Below are positions 31,946 to 44,013 of a DNA stretch of 64,000 bases, one piece after another (the first letter of the stretch is position 1; the number at the start of each line of letters is the position of its first letter). The translations under genes and the position numbers were made by a program. The stretch comes from Notolepis coatsorum (lineage: Eukaryota > Chordata > Actinopteri > Aulopiformes > Paralepididae). Below the pieces are notes generated by a model, which searched no databases, was not told the DNA's origin, and worked only from the letters and a program-made list of their open reading frames with translations. Location of the stretch: positions 20,616,091 through 20,680,090 of the forward strand of contig OZ020601.1 of NCBI GenBank assembly GCA_963971535.1. The letters run 5' to 3'.

Positions 31946-33150
31946 GTGAGGGGCCGGGGCCCCCGTGATCATGTTGGGTGGAGTCATTTTCAGGAGCTCA
32001 ACTGGATACCAATTGAGGCCAGAGGAGCCCAGCTTAGGCCCACCATGGTGCACAAGATAATCAATCACAGGGCCCCCACATATCTTTGCAACTACAGTAT
32101 GTTCCCAGTGTTCACACATCACACAGCCAGAGACCCAGATCTAGCTTAGCAACCCTGCATCCTCCAAGGTGGAGAACCAAGATGATCTTGTGGAATTTTA
32201 AACGGCACAATTAATGTATAAAGCAAAAAGTCATGCACTTCCAAGAAACATTCAAGAATTGTTCTTTGATAGGGAGGGGGGTTATAATCTGAGGGGAGAA
32301 CACAATTTAAAAGTGCTAAATGTACGCACTACCATGAGAAGACACTGCATCTCGATATGTGGAGTGAAACTGTGGAACAGTCTAAATGTGGTGCTAAAGC
32401 AATGTCCAAACATGAGACAATTCAAACTGATGTATAAGGAAATTATGTTCACAAGGTACAGGGATGAGGAAGGGACTTGATATTCACGGGTGTTTACATT
32501 TTTATTTAATTTCTTTCATGTTTTACATATATAGTTTTTTTTGCATATATATATATATATATTTTTTTTTTTTTAATAGTACACTCATTTGAGTAGTGGA
32601 CAAGGGGTAGGATTAAATAAGTGTATACTTCTTCCTACTCCTTTTCAAACATGTAGATTGAGTTGTGTTTTGCTTTTGTTATTGTTTGTTTGTATTCATT
32701 GCATGTTTGAAATAAAGATTTCAAATCAAATCAAATCAAATCAAATCAAGATGGGACAGTGCCCATTGGCTCACACAGGAGCACAGGAGTGGAATGAGTT
32801 GCCTTTGACCATCAAACAGGAGTTGAACCTGTATAGTCTCAAGATGAACGTTGGGAAGCGGCTCCTAGAAAATATCCCAGAGTAACTCAGGACACCGACA
32901 GTGGAAGGAGGCGTCCTGCTTTAGTGTGTGAGATCTGTACATTTTGTACATATTAACAATGGCGTATTTGTTTAATTTGACTTTTAGCGATATACTGTGG
33001 GCTGATGATAATCATGTTTATGCAAATACCGAGACCAAGGACCACAATGGAAATACGTCTGTGACATTTTTGTGCCATCCTTGATAATCTTAGCATGCAT
33101 GACTTGTTGTAACGTGTATTTTAATAATTGTCAAATAAACTAAACTACCT
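31946..33150 (+). mobile_element. LINE B fragment, interrupted by LINE A
   Basis: The left part translates to 'LNWIPIEARGAQLRPTMVHK' and 'IINHRAPTYLCNY'. The right part (from 32754) translates to 'KMGQCPLAHTGAQEWNELPL'. Both are typical of L2/CR1-like ORF2 C-termini. Joining 32184 to 32754 restores one continuous frame across the join, showing that 32185-32753 was inserted. A stop codon at about 32147 in the left half marks decay. Confidence 0.75.
32185..32746 (+). mobile_element. LINE A, nested insertion with (TCAAA)n tail
   Basis: Flanked by a 7-bp duplication, CAAGATG (32178-32184 and 32747-32753). It encodes only the ORF2 C-terminus ('VRTTMRRHCISICGVKLWNS'), then a 3' UTR ending 'GAAATAAAGATTTCAAATCA' with (TCAAA)n. 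The tail matches that of the LINE at 29.2-30.3 kb. It inserted after LINE B, and is itself 5' truncated. Confidence 0.8.
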
Positions 33151-33155
33151 AAAAC

Positions 33156-34782
33156 TTCTATAATCACAGTCAGACAGTAGGTATATTGTCTGCACTCTAT
33201 AATCACAGTCAGACAGTAGGTACACTATCTACACTCTATAATCACAGTCAGACAGTAGGTACACTATCTACACTCTATAATCACAGTCAGACAGTAGGTA
33301 CACTGTCTACACTCTATAATCACAGTCAGACAGTAGGTACACTGTCTGCACTCTATAATCACAGTCAGACAGTAGGTACACTGTCTACACTCTATAATCA
33401 CAGCCAGACAGTAGGTACACTATCTACACTCTATAATCACAGTCAGACAGTAGGCACACTGTCTACACTCTATAATCACAGTCAGACAGTAGGTACACTG
33501 TCTACACTCTATAATCACAGTCAGACAGTAGGTACACTGTCTACACTATATAATCACAGTCAGACAGTAGGTACACTGTCTGCACTCTATAATCACAGTC
33601 AGACAGTAGGTACACTGTCTACACTCTATAATCACAGCCAGACAGTAGGTACACTATCTACACTCTATAATCACAGTCAGACAGTAGGTACACTGTCTAC
33701 ACTCTATAATCACAGTCAGACAGTAGGTACACTGTCTACACTCTATAATCACAGTCAGACAGTAGGTACACTGTCTGCACTCTATAATCACAGTCAGACA
33801 GTAGGTACACTATCTACACTCTATAATCACAGTCAGACAGTAGGTACACTATCTACACTCTATAATCACAGTCAGACAGTAGGTACACTATCTACACTCT
33901 ATAATCACAGTAGGTACACTGTCTACACTCTATAATCACAGTCAGACAGTAGGTACACTGTCTACACTCTATAATCACAGTCAGACAGTAGGAACACTGT
34001 CTACACTCTATAATCACAGTCAGACAGTAGGTACACTGTCTGCACTCTATAATCACAGTCAGACAGTAGGTACACTGTCTGCACTCTATAATCACAGTCA
34101 GACAGTAGGTACACTGTCTACACTCTATAATCACAGTCAGACAGTAGGTACACTATCTACACTCTATAATCACAGTCAGACAGTAGGTACACTGTCTGCA
34201 CTCTATAATCACAGTCAGACAGTAGGTACACTATCTACACTCTATAATCACAGTCAGACAGTAGGTACACTGTCTACACTCTATAATCACAGTCAGACAG
34301 TAGGTACACTATCTACACTCTATAATCACAGTCAGACAGTAGGTACACTGTCTACACTCTATAATCACAGTCAGACAGTAGGTACACTATCTACACTCTA
34401 TAATCACAGTCAGACAGTAGGTACACTGTCTGCACTATATAATCACAGTCAGACAGTAGGTACACTATCTACACCCTATAATCACAGTCAGACAGTAGGT
34501 ACACTATCTACACTCTATAATCACAGTCAGACAGTAGGTACACTGTCTACACTCTATAATCACAGTCAGACAGTAGGTAGCTACATTGTCTACACTCTAC
34601 AGTCAGACAGTAGGTACACTATCTACACTCTATAATCACAGTAGGTACACTGTCTACACTCTATAATCACAGTCAGACAGTAGGTGTCTACACTCTATAA
34701 TCACAGTAAGTACACTGTACACTTTATAATCATAGTCAGACAGTAGGTACACTGTATAATCACAGTCAGACTGTACAGTAGG
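33156..34782. repeat. 39-bp minisatellite, about 41 units
   Basis: The unit is 'ACTCTATAATCACAGTCAGA' plus 'CAGTAGGTACACTGTCTAC'. Variable sites (TCTAC/TCTGC, ACTGTC/ACTATC, AGTCAG/AGCCAG) mark units. The rare AGCCAG variant recurs after exactly 234 bp (33402 and 33636), six units, with the same neighbours. The right edge (34580-34782) is ragged. Open frames through it only reflect that 39 is a multiple of three. Confidence 0.97.
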
Positions 34783-35135
34783 TCTCTTGAGTTGGGTTTG
34801 AAAGCAGTCCTCTCACACGGTGTGAATACAGAGACACTGTGTTTTCACCCATGCCAGATTACGTTGATGTGTTGTACACACTCCTCACAACTAGAACATC
34901 ATGTGTGCTGCCAGAAGTGAAGGTGCCAGGTGGCAGCGGCAGTATATTGAGTTGGTATACTGATCAGTGCCAAGGCATCACGCCACCACTCCGAACTCAC
35001 ATGTACATCTCTCTCCCGCAGCTTGTTTACACAAGATGTTAACAACCTTCAACAAACGCAACACAAAATGTCACGTGTGCTTTTACTTGGAAATGGGAAA
35101 ACAAGACCAAAACAACTCAGTTTCTTTCACAATGC
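34783..35135. other. No gene seen
   Basis: No signal recognised. Confidence 0.4.
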
Positions 35136-35200
35136 AAAGTACATTATTATTATTATTATCATTATTAGTATTACTATTATTATCATTATCATTATTATTG

Positions 35201-35252
<52 letters not shown>
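35136..35252. repeat. (ATT)n microsatellite, imperfect
   Basis: ATT repeats with ATC, AGT and GTT interruptions. Confidence 0.95.
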
Positions 35253-35253
<1 letters not shown>

Positions 35254-35280
35254 ATTTTTTGTTTAATATTTTATTATTTT

Positions 35281-35409
35281 TAGCATTTTTACAGCTTTAT
35301 TGGTCACGCAGGACCGACAGAGGAGAGGGCAAACGGGAGGAGAGGTGGGGAGGACATGCGACAAATAACGACGGGAGCTGGGATCGAACCCGGGTCGGCC
35401 GCGTAGGTT
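35281..35409 (-). mobile_element. tRNA-derived SINE between ATT repeats
   Basis: Reverse strand: 'GACCCGGGTTCGATCCCAGC' contains a good polymerase III box B (GGTTCGATCCC). It is followed by about 90 bases of body and ends 'CCAATAAAGCTGTAAAAATG'. The 5' part (box A) seems to be truncated at the ATT tract at 35409. Confidence 0.65.
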
Positions 35410-35689
35410 AATTATTATTATTATTAATATTCTTAATATTATTATTGTTGTACCATGCAGACAGCACCATGTGACACACTCCCTCTGAATAATAGAATGT
35501 TGCGCAGGCGTTCTGATGTTGAGACAAAACTCATGAATAAACATGGCCTTTAAAAGATAGTTCATCAATATTGATTGGAATACAACCCTCCTGCTGAATC
35601 CATTATAAACAGGATGACATCATGGAGTTCAGCATTGTTGCAATAATCTTTGCAAGTATAAAAAAAAGAAGAAAAAAAAGGTTCTTACT

Positions 35690-36015
35690 GTCTTTTACTA
35701 TTATTACTTTGTACTTTGCTACTATGTCTATACTACTATCTACTATGTACTATGTTACCATGTCTATACTACTATCTACTATGTACTATGTTACCATGTC
35801 TATACTACTATCTACTTTGTACTATGCCATTATGTCTATACAACTATCTACTATGTACAGTACTATGCTACTATCCCTATACTACTACCTACTAATGCTT
35901 ATATGTCTATACTACTACCTGCTATACTAATATGTCTATACTACTATCTATTATGTACTATGCTACTATACCTATACTACTACCTACTATGCTAATAATA
36001 CTAATATGTCTATAT
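35690..36015. repeat. Degenerate 'TACTATGTCTATACTACTATC' repeats
   Basis: About nine copies of a 33-36-bp phrase with increasing divergence to the right. Confidence 0.85.
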
Positions 36016-36276
36016 TATAATGCACTCAGACTAGTGTAACACTCAAGTTCGACACTGCTAGATGAAAAATATCATTTACCCTGAGCTGCCAGAGATGTAC
36101 CCTTCCTGCTGACTTTGGACCCCTAGCACTGTTTCCTGCCAACAGTACGGATGATGTTGTTGATAGAGTCCTTTCTCAGCACAATCCATGCTCTTCTTTG
36201 CACAGCGGCAACTAAAGCTAGTTAGCCACAAAACTGATGGGAAAAGAAATGGGGCCATTACGCTGAAATAAACACC

Positions 36277-37540
36277 GGGGGCGAATTCACAAAGGGATTG
36301 CGTGGCTTTTTCTGACGCAATGCCTGTGCAAATAGCCCCAAAACAAACCTTGCTATTCACAAAGCACTCGCAAAAAGGGTGAAATACCGTGCTAACTGCG
36401 TTGCCATCATCATTGCGTCTCTGTGCGTCAGTGCTATTTCCGGGTATTTAAATGAGGTAATAATGGGTAATATTCAATTCTCTAACAGTCTAACTAAACA
36501 TTAAATACAACTTAATTTCTCAATTAAAAAAATATTCCTGAGTCTGAAATAATTGTCACTGGCATACAGAGACTCAGGTGCATACAAATTTTGAGCATGG
36601 CCATGTTTCTAGTACCCCCACAACCCGACCTACGAGCAAATCTATGTAGGGGAGCAAAATATGGCAGGAGACTTATCACAAAATCACATCTAGAATTTTC
36701 CCACCCAATTGGTACCAAAAAAGTGTTTGGCCCAAGAACTGGAAGAGCTACAGTATTGATTCGTCAGGACTTCCAATTTGCGATCAGAGAATTGAAGCTT
36801 CTGTTTTCTGTCTGCCATTGTTCTTGGTATCTAGGGACATCTATGGATCTCAGAGAATGTATCCCCAGTGTCAGAAATATTGTGTCTGTTACTAGGCTTG
36901 AGTAAATTGTAATGAACCAAAGGAGAATATCAATTCAATAATTTTTTCATTTTCTTTTAACATTTTTGACGGTGAATAACACCAGCTAAAAATGAAACAG
37001 AAGGTTTGGTACTGTACAGTGCTGAATTCTGCCATCCGGACACATGCCATTTGAAATATTATTATAGAATATAGAATATCAGGCCTATAAATTACCTTAT
37101 TATAGCCACGTCGCACATCTATGAATCGGGCCAAATCTCCTCTTTCCAATGGCAGAGTTCAATCTGGATTTAGTATCACCAGGCGTGCAGCAAGTACCGT
37201 GAATGAAATCTACTGTAAGTACAGTTACTTTTCTATTATGTAGATTCCTCCGCCATTTTGCATCAGATTGCAATGCCGTTTTTTGATAGACGTTCACAGA
37301 AAGGTAGATAAACTAACTGTGTTCTAATTTATGCCAATAATGTTCAGGTTTGTGGTAGATAATCCTGAAAAACAAGATAAATAAAAAGGTTAATCAGCAA
37401 AAACGCGACATTAATTCATACAGTCTGTAGAGATGGATTTATGGCGTGATGTCATTTGCAGGTCACCACCGGACCGCTCGGGCTTAAGAGGTTAAGGGTG
37501 CTATTAGCGGGCGCAATCCATTCTTTGTGAATTCGCCCCT
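36277..37540. mobile_element. Harbinger-like non-autonomous DNA transposon (1264 bp)
   Basis: The ends are inverted repeats: 'GGGGCGAATTCACAAAG' on the left and its complement on the right, followed on both sides by GGATTGCG with a 3-base offset. G-rich 14-20-bp ends of this kind are common in fish PIF/Harbinger elements. No 3-bp target duplication is clear. The interior has only short frames (for example 36591-36905) without a recognisable nuclease or Myb domain. Confidence 0.6.
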
Positions 37541-37639
37541 GAGACCATTGCAATTAGTTTTGTGGCAAACCACTGACCAGGGATGAGCTGAGTGTCCAGT
37601 ATGAAGCACAGCATGGATTGACCTGAGATGGAAATCTAC

Positions 37640-37700
37640 TAAGATAAGATATTCCTTTATTGACCCCTTGGGGAAATTCGGGGCACCATAGCATCATGGG
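37640..37700 (-). mobile_element. LINE/SINE tail fragment
   Basis: 'AAGATAAGATATTCCTTTAT' and 'GACCCCTTGGGGAAATTC' is, reverse-complemented, the 3' end of a common fish retroposon type (...CAATAAAGGAATATCTTATC). Confidence 0.6.
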
Positions 37701-38373
37701 GGAGGGGGGAGGGGAGGTACAGATATGGACAGGGTAATAGTAGAAAGACATGAATATAGGCTCTTCGACAACATCATCGATGAGCAGGAAATAGGGCTAG
37801 AGGTCCCAAATTGTACCCTTTAATTCTGCCTCTGACACTGTCACTAGGGAACAAGCATCCCTTAAATTACTTAAAAGATCACATAAAATGCTTTCATCTA
37901 TGCACACACACCTTAATGAAAAGGTCAATGTGTGCCCCTTCATTTTACTTAGTCTATGCACAATTCTACTTAATGTTTTTCTTAACTTACCTTAATTCTT
38001 ATTAAATAATAAGGATATTTTAAGGGTTTATTATGGTGAAAAACGTCCCTACCCACATTACATTACAATGTAACTATGCAATTACCGGTAAGTCAATACA
38101 GTTCTAACACAAATCCCGCTGGGATAAGGGAATCTCTGAGGATTTAAAACAATAGCCATTGTTGTCATGTCCTCCATTCCTGCCAGCACTCTCGGTAGGA
38201 GGCCAGCCAGTTCCTCCCATCCAGGCTCCACACACAGGATACAGTATGGATGGTTGGGGGAGGAATAGTCAACTCTAACATGCACATCTATCTTTATTTG
38301 CCGATGCTGTCACGTTCACTCAGGAAGCAGAGCCCACAGTATCAGGCAGAAAACACGCATGTTATACTGAATT
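37701..38373. other. No gene seen
   Basis: Unassigned sequence without a recognised frame. Confidence 0.4.
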
Positions 38374-38650
38374 TACACCCTGCCCAGACCGACAGAGGAG
38401 GCATGTGGTAGTCTACACCCTGCCCAGACCGACAGAAGAGGCATGTGGTGGTCTACACCCTCCCCAGACCGACAGAGGAGGCATGTGGTAGTCTACACCC
38501 TGCCCAGACCGACAGAGGAGGCATGTGGTAGTCTACACCCTCCCCAGACCGACAGAGGAGGCATGTGGTAGTCTACACTCTCCCCTGACTGACAGAGGAG
38601 GCATGTGGTGGTCTACACTCTCCCCAGACCGACAGAGGAGGCATGTGGTA
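38374..38650. repeat. 40-bp minisatellite, 7 units
   Basis: The unit 'GTCTACACCCTGCCCAGACC' plus 'GACAGAGGAGGCATGTGGTA' is repeated seven times with few changes. Confidence 0.97.
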
Positions 38651-38932
38651 GAAGAGAAGAGAAGAGAAGAGAAGGGAAAAGAGAAGAGAAGAGAAGAGAA
38701 GAGAAGAGAAGAGAAGAGAAGAGAAGAGAAGAGAAGAGAAGAGAAGAGAAGAGAAGAGAAGAGAAGAGAAGAGAAGAGAAGAGAAGAGAAGAGAAGAGAA
38801 GAGAAGAGAAGAGAAGAGAAGAGAAGAGAAGAGAAGAGAAGAGAAGAGAAGAGAAGAGAGGCGGAGGACAGACACAGTGAGATAGGAAATATTGGGGGGA
38901 ACAAGGGAGGATGAGAAAGAGGAAGGAGAGGA

Positions 38933-39001
<69 letters not shown>
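38651..39001. repeat. (GAGAA)n then (GA)n microsatellites
   Basis: About 42 units of GAGAA at 38651-38860, 75 bases of G/A-rich spacer, then (GA)n at 38935-39000. Every long frame here is a by-product of the repeat. Confidence 0.97.
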
Positions 39002-39004
<3 letters not shown>

Positions 39005-39474
39005 CAGACATGCAGCCTCAGTGTACCTGGGCTACAGTGTACAGTCCATGCATCATCCAAAGCACAGTGTGTCAGGCCAGGCCTCCTAGGAGATTAATTA
39101 GCAGAGGAGGTGCTGAGGTAGGAGCCTCTACTCAACACACAAGATGAATTACCTTCTGCCGAAAGCTCAAAGTTCAGCTATTTCACCACGTACAACACTC
39201 TTTAAGTCTGGGGACTTAGGAGGGCCGAATCTACGTCAGAACGAAGCTAGTGCATACACAATGGATTCTTGCAGTATACAGTAGTACACAGGCCTATTTC
39301 AGGAATGGTATGTGATACAAAGTATGATAGAAAATATGCGGGGCCTGGGTAGTGTAAAGGTAGTGTAAAGGTTCAATTGGTGGCAGTGGTACCTCCAGCT
39401 GGTTCAGTCGTCCCTACAAACACAATTGTCATTGATCGCGGGTGGGTTATGAACTTATGAGTGGGGTATGAGTC
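39002..39474. other. No gene seen
   Basis: No signal recognised; 'GGTAGTGTAAA' is duplicated at about 39348-39370. Confidence 0.4.
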
Positions 39475-39600
39475 CTGGTCGTTTCATTAGCGACTCCTAC
39501 TGGTCGGTCGGAGCGTCTGTTCAGCTGCGTGTTACGTTCTCCCAGTGAAACTCCTCCTTTGCCAGGTGAAAAGAAGCGGCTGGCGTCTCGATTTAACAAA
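39475..39600 (+). mobile_element. SINE body fragment, same family as 57.3 kb
   Basis: 'GCGACTCCTACTGGTCGGT' and 'CCAGGTGAAAAGAAGCGGCT' align with 57477-57610 in the tRNA-headed SINE. The head is missing here. Confidence 0.6.
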
Positions 39601-39812
39601 CATATTAAGCATATAGTGTACATCACCAATATTGAACATGAAACAACAGCTCCATACAGTATATACTGCATCATTTTCAAAGTGGATCTCCTGTATTTGA
39701 GCCTGGCCGTGTCAGCTCTGCTCCCTGCTGAAGCAGCATCAAGACTATCATGAACACTTTTAAAGCTGCTATACTGTAGAATAGATCACATTTTAAGTAA
39801 TCTTTTTTAAAT

Positions 39813-39922
<110 letters not shown>

Positions 39923-40094
39923 GTATTTTAAATCATACATCCAAAGAGCTTTTAGAAAGGTGTGGTATAAAAGTATTGCTTTCCTACCCAAAAGAATATC
40001 GATTAATGAATTTATCATAAAAAACCTTTTGTGCAGGTCCAAAATTAATACTTTCCCAATGTGGAATGCACCTGATAAGATAAATGTCATGCTT

Positions 40095-40383
40095 AGGGAT
40101 GCTCGATATTGGCTTTTTTACCGATACCGATATTCCGATATTGTCCAACTCTTAATTTCCGATACCGATATCAACCGATATCAACCGATACCGATATATG
40201 CAGGGTTTCCCCCCCAAAAAAACTGAATAATTTCAGGTAACTAATAATTTCACTGGATATTATATAACAAATATTGTTATTGTTTTTTTCTTTTTTTAAA
40301 CCGATACCGATATTTTCCGATATCACATTTTACTGCCGATATCGGCCGATAATATTGGTCGGCCGATAATATCGGACATCCCT
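40095..40383. mobile_element. hAT MITE, AGGGATG / GATATCGG family
   Basis: The ends are AGGGATGCTCGATAT on the left and, reversed, AGGGATGTCCGATAT on the right. The interior is made of 'CCGATACCGATATC' words. Near-identical 8-bp flanks (TCATGCTT and TCATGCTG) are the target duplication. Full-length relatives are at 61502-62585 and, as half an element, at 47667-47905. Confidence 0.8.
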
Positions 40384-40401
40384 CATGCTGGTACTCTAGT
40401 G

Positions 40402-40765
40402 CAGCGGTTCTCAAACCACGGGTCGCAACCCAAAGTGGGGTAGCGGGTAGGTGACAGTGGGGTAGTGCATTGGCAAGTAAAAAATTAATTAAAATTAAAA
40501 TAAATAAACTATATACAGTATATTTTTTTTGTGTTCTGGCAACATATTTTATGCCTAAATATGCCTCGTTTTATAAATGTGTATTGATAACATACAGTAG
40601 TGCTGTACTAAAATGTTCTAATAAATATGCATGATCAAGTTCAACAACGTGTGCTTTTATTTTGATATTCCTTAATTCCACATTGAAATTACGCAATACA
40701 TTAAGTGTGGGGTCGCTAAAAGAAATCCTAAATAAAATGGGTATAAAAAAGTTTGAGAACCCCTG
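40402..40765. mobile_element. hAT MITE, CAGCGGTTCTCAAAC family
   Basis: The inverted ends are CAGCGGTTCTCAAAC and GTTTGAGAACCCCTG. 8-bp flanks CTCTAGTG (40394-40401) and CTCTAATG (40766-40773) differ by one base. 364 bp, non-coding. It sits 18 bases from the preceding hAT element. Confidence 0.88.
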
Positions 40766-40899
40766 CTCTAATGTGACATCTAGTGGCTGAATGTTATCTA
40801 TAGCACCTTTAAAGCCACACTGTGTCCGATTCTTTTCGTTAGAATTTTGTTATCTTATTTTAACGTGGACACACTGACTCACCGTTTACTCTGAGGTTA

Positions 40900-41045
40900 A
40901 GCACAGGTGTAATTAATAACATTAATCATGGCCCGTTCCATTTAGGTGTGTCACAACCGTTCCGGTGAGACGGCATGCACGGTAGCAGGGCCCTGGCCCC
41001 TGGCACGCCTAAATGGAACGGGGCCATAATAATTACACATGTGTT
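40900..41045. mobile_element. Inverted-repeat MITE or hairpin
   Basis: Left arm 'GGCCCGTTCCATTTAGGTGTG' region pairs with right arm 'CACGCCTAAATGGAACGGGG'; the outer words CACAGGTGTAATTA and TAATTACACATGTG also pair. The centre is about 30 bp. Confidence 0.65.
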
Positions 41046-41639
41046 TACCCTGCAATGACATGTCTGGATGGCTTCTGTGAAATAGGCCTATGTATTCCAA
41101 AGTGCTGAGATGAACCGCGTGGTGGCCATGTGCACCTGGCAAATTTACTGTGCAACAAGTGTGTTAGATACACACAGTATACAGGAAGCAGGAGATTTAG
41201 GACACAACCTTCATAGGCTATAATGCACTACAGCATATGACTGTTGTATGTCATGTTCTGCCACGGAGTGTCTCTCACTCAGAACAATAAGAAAAGAGGG
41301 CGTTTGATGACGTGGTGAAGGAGCGTGAGAGCGTTGAAGTTGATGTCTTCATTGTTAAATTGCACTTCTCTTTCCATACCGGACGCATCACGCTACGCGA
41401 CCACAGGACACGCCGCCTGGTCTGCCAGGAAGTAGAAGAAAAACACAGAAAGCACTCCATGTTCCTGGTTGAACTTACAGATTTCTCAGGGTTTGAACAT
41501 TGGACCTCATTCTCGTCAAACATCTTCTCATGAACTACGTAAGACGTAAAAAACTCTTAAACAGCCAATGTGTTCTCAGCTGCGCTCTCCTGGATAATGA
41601 ATGCCACTGATTCTTGAATTGAATGCACGTTCGCGTACA
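41046..41639. other. No gene seen
   Basis: Short frames on both strands at about 41275-41533 carry no domain. Confidence 0.4.
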
Positions 41640-42112
41640 CCTCTGCCCACATCTGTCTGTACATACCTGCATATAATCCTTTTTACATATCTGTAGATAC
41701 TATATATATACTTGTCCCTTACCTACTCTTACTAGTTACGCTGCTGGCCAGTATGACTTACTACCACCATAGTGTCTTTATACCTGTATACTATATCTAT
41801 ATCTGTACATATCCCTTACCTACTCTTACTAGTTATGCTGCTGACCAGTACGACATAGTGTCTTTATACCTGTATCACTGTACATAATAATAATACTAAA
41901 ACTCTGGACATACATCCGATTTGCACTATTACTCAGTAGTACTAATTTATATATTTTATATCCAGTTTAATCACATTCACCTGTACATTGTTTATTACTA
42001 TTGCACTTTACTGTTACTTTTACTGTTGCACTTTGGTTAGATGCCAAACTTATTTTCATTGTACTGTACTTGTGCTGTATAATGACAATACATTGAATTT
42101 AATCTAATGTAA
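41640..42112 (+). mobile_element. LINE-type 3' repeat, family 'CTTACCTACTCTTACTAGTTA'
   Basis: Same sequence as 61408-61501 plus 62594-62755. The 3' end ('TGCTGTATAATGACAATACA', then AATCTAAT) also occurs at 54113-54208. 'CCCTTACCTACTCTTACTAG' is duplicated inside this copy. No coding part. Confidence 0.65.
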
Positions 42113-42153
42113 TATTACATATTTAAGTTGTTCTATTCACACATCCTTTAAAT

Positions 42154-42714
42154 CACTGGTCACCAACCCGTCGATCGCGATCGACTGGTCGATCTTGGAG
42201 ATTTTCCCTGTAGATCTTTCCCTGAAAATAAATAAATAAATAAATAAAAAATAATAATAATAATTTTTTTTGATCTTTCATGAGAGTCCACATTACAGTT
42301 CTACTTTTGTTTTGATGTGAAAAGTGATGCTGCATAAGATTACTGCACTTAGCACTGACTGAGAAAGTACATATTACAGTTCTACTTTGACAAACATATT
42401 TACAATTAGCATTTTATAATGTTAATAATATGAGAGTCCACATTACAGTTCTACTTTTGTTTTGATGTGAAAAGTGATGCTGCATAAGATGACTGCACTT
42501 AGCACTGACTGAGAAAGTACATATTACAGTTCTACTTTGACATTTTAATGTTGGACCAAAGCATTACATGTAATTAGAATACAGGCAAATAAAAGTCATT
42601 ACGTTTAAAGTACAATATTGGCTGTCTTTTTCTCTCAATGCTTCAATAGGTAGATCTTACCTTCACCAAGGCCGAGGTCAGGGATCTTGGGCTTAAAAAG
42701 GTTGGTGACCACTG
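42154..42714. mobile_element. hAT element, CAGTGGTCACCAACC family (561 bp)
   Basis: Inverted ends CACTGGTCACCAACC and GGTTGGTGACCACTG, with an exact 8-bp duplication CTTTAAAT (42146-42153 and 42715-42722). An internal segment beginning 'GAGTCCACATTACAGTTCTA' is repeated in tandem with a period of about 150 bp (from 42282 and from 42432). Non-coding. Confidence 0.9.
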
Positions 42715-42722
42715 CTTTAAAT

Positions 42723-44013
42723 GATTAGATTCTGAAATTCCTGTGTTTACATGATGTTCATTATATCATGACCAACTCTCATCTCATTTTTCCCCCAGAG
42801 ACCAGTGTAGGGAAAGGATTTAATACTGTATGAAGGTACTGTAACTCTGGTAATTCTGGTAACTGGTTTTCCATTAAATCCTCTTTATTAAAATGGTTTG
42901 AGTGAACAAGACGTTACATTCATTACCTTCCAATGACAGGTGAGTTTTTAATGGAGTGAGTCATCTGTTGGAGGTCAGTGTGACAAGGTCGGTCGTACCT
43001 TGTGCACTAAAAGCCTTTAAAACACAAGGACAAGCACTGCTACGATAAACAATAAACGATTTCATTTCCGTTTTATACCATTTTGAAAAACACTCGTTTC
43101 TTGAAACTGTTACAATCCCAGACCTGCTCAGGTCTGGGAGAATCAATGCCCCAGTGTCAAGTCGCCATCTAGTGGTCACCTGCAGAAGCTGCAGTCAACA
43201 TTGACCCTGCTTGGTCATATTAATAACATTCTTTTGTGGCAATTAGTGTCTATATTACAAGTGTTGTCTGTTTAGGGTTTCTTTGTGTTGGCATTTTGAT
43301 TCTGTGTGTTGTATTAGCCTAGTCCTTGTTCCGGTATTGTTGTTTATTGTATTAGTTCTAGTGTCTTCTTCCCCTAGGTGTTTTCCATTGTTAATCAGTG
43401 TTAATTAGTGTCAGTATATATTGCTTGTGGGTTGTTGGGATCATTGTGGCGTCATTCTGTGATAAACGCCCTTTACTGTAATACACAAAAAAAAAAAAAT
43501 TCTGCCTATTTATGAATCGTTTTCAAATAAACGCTAGATTATCGATAGTATATGTGTACTTATGCACGCTATAGAAGCGAGCTGAGTTTTAAAACCATAG
43601 ACAGTGGACAGACTTGTCTTTCTTGCCTGCAACTTAAAGTAATGGCTTTGCTTGTCCAAATGACAATACTGACCAAATTGAGATTTTTTTCTCTTGTCCA
43701 TTTATTTTGTTTGCTTTCTAATTTAAAATATAGTTTGAAACCGTCTGTACACAGTAGGCTATGTGTGCTAGCAGAGCTAGACTCCAGTCATGAGTCACGG
43801 TGCACATGTGCGGTGGTTTGTCCACCAAAAAAGCGCCAAAAGATAGAAAAGAAACTAGCAGAGCCAGAACTGTTCAACTCCCCTGGAGCCACAGCCAGCA
43901 GAGAAGCCGGTTTACTTTCGCTTTTAAACCAGCTGCAGCCTGAGAACTGGAGTGTGAGGGGATGTAACACTAAAGATGGCGGCAACGACAAAGAAATATA
44001 TATATATATTTTT
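42723..44013. other. No gene assigned
   Basis: Unassigned. A 156-codon frame at 43552-44022 ends inside a hAT fragment and has no domain known to me; I do not call it a gene. Confidence 0.4.

Noticed and set aside
33186-33935. 249-codon frame with 13-residue repeats
   Set aside because: Consequence of a 39-bp repeat unit without stops; neighbouring units break the frame.
38533-39060. Reverse frames rich in Leu-Phe-Ser
   Set aside because: Translation of GAGAA and GA repeats.
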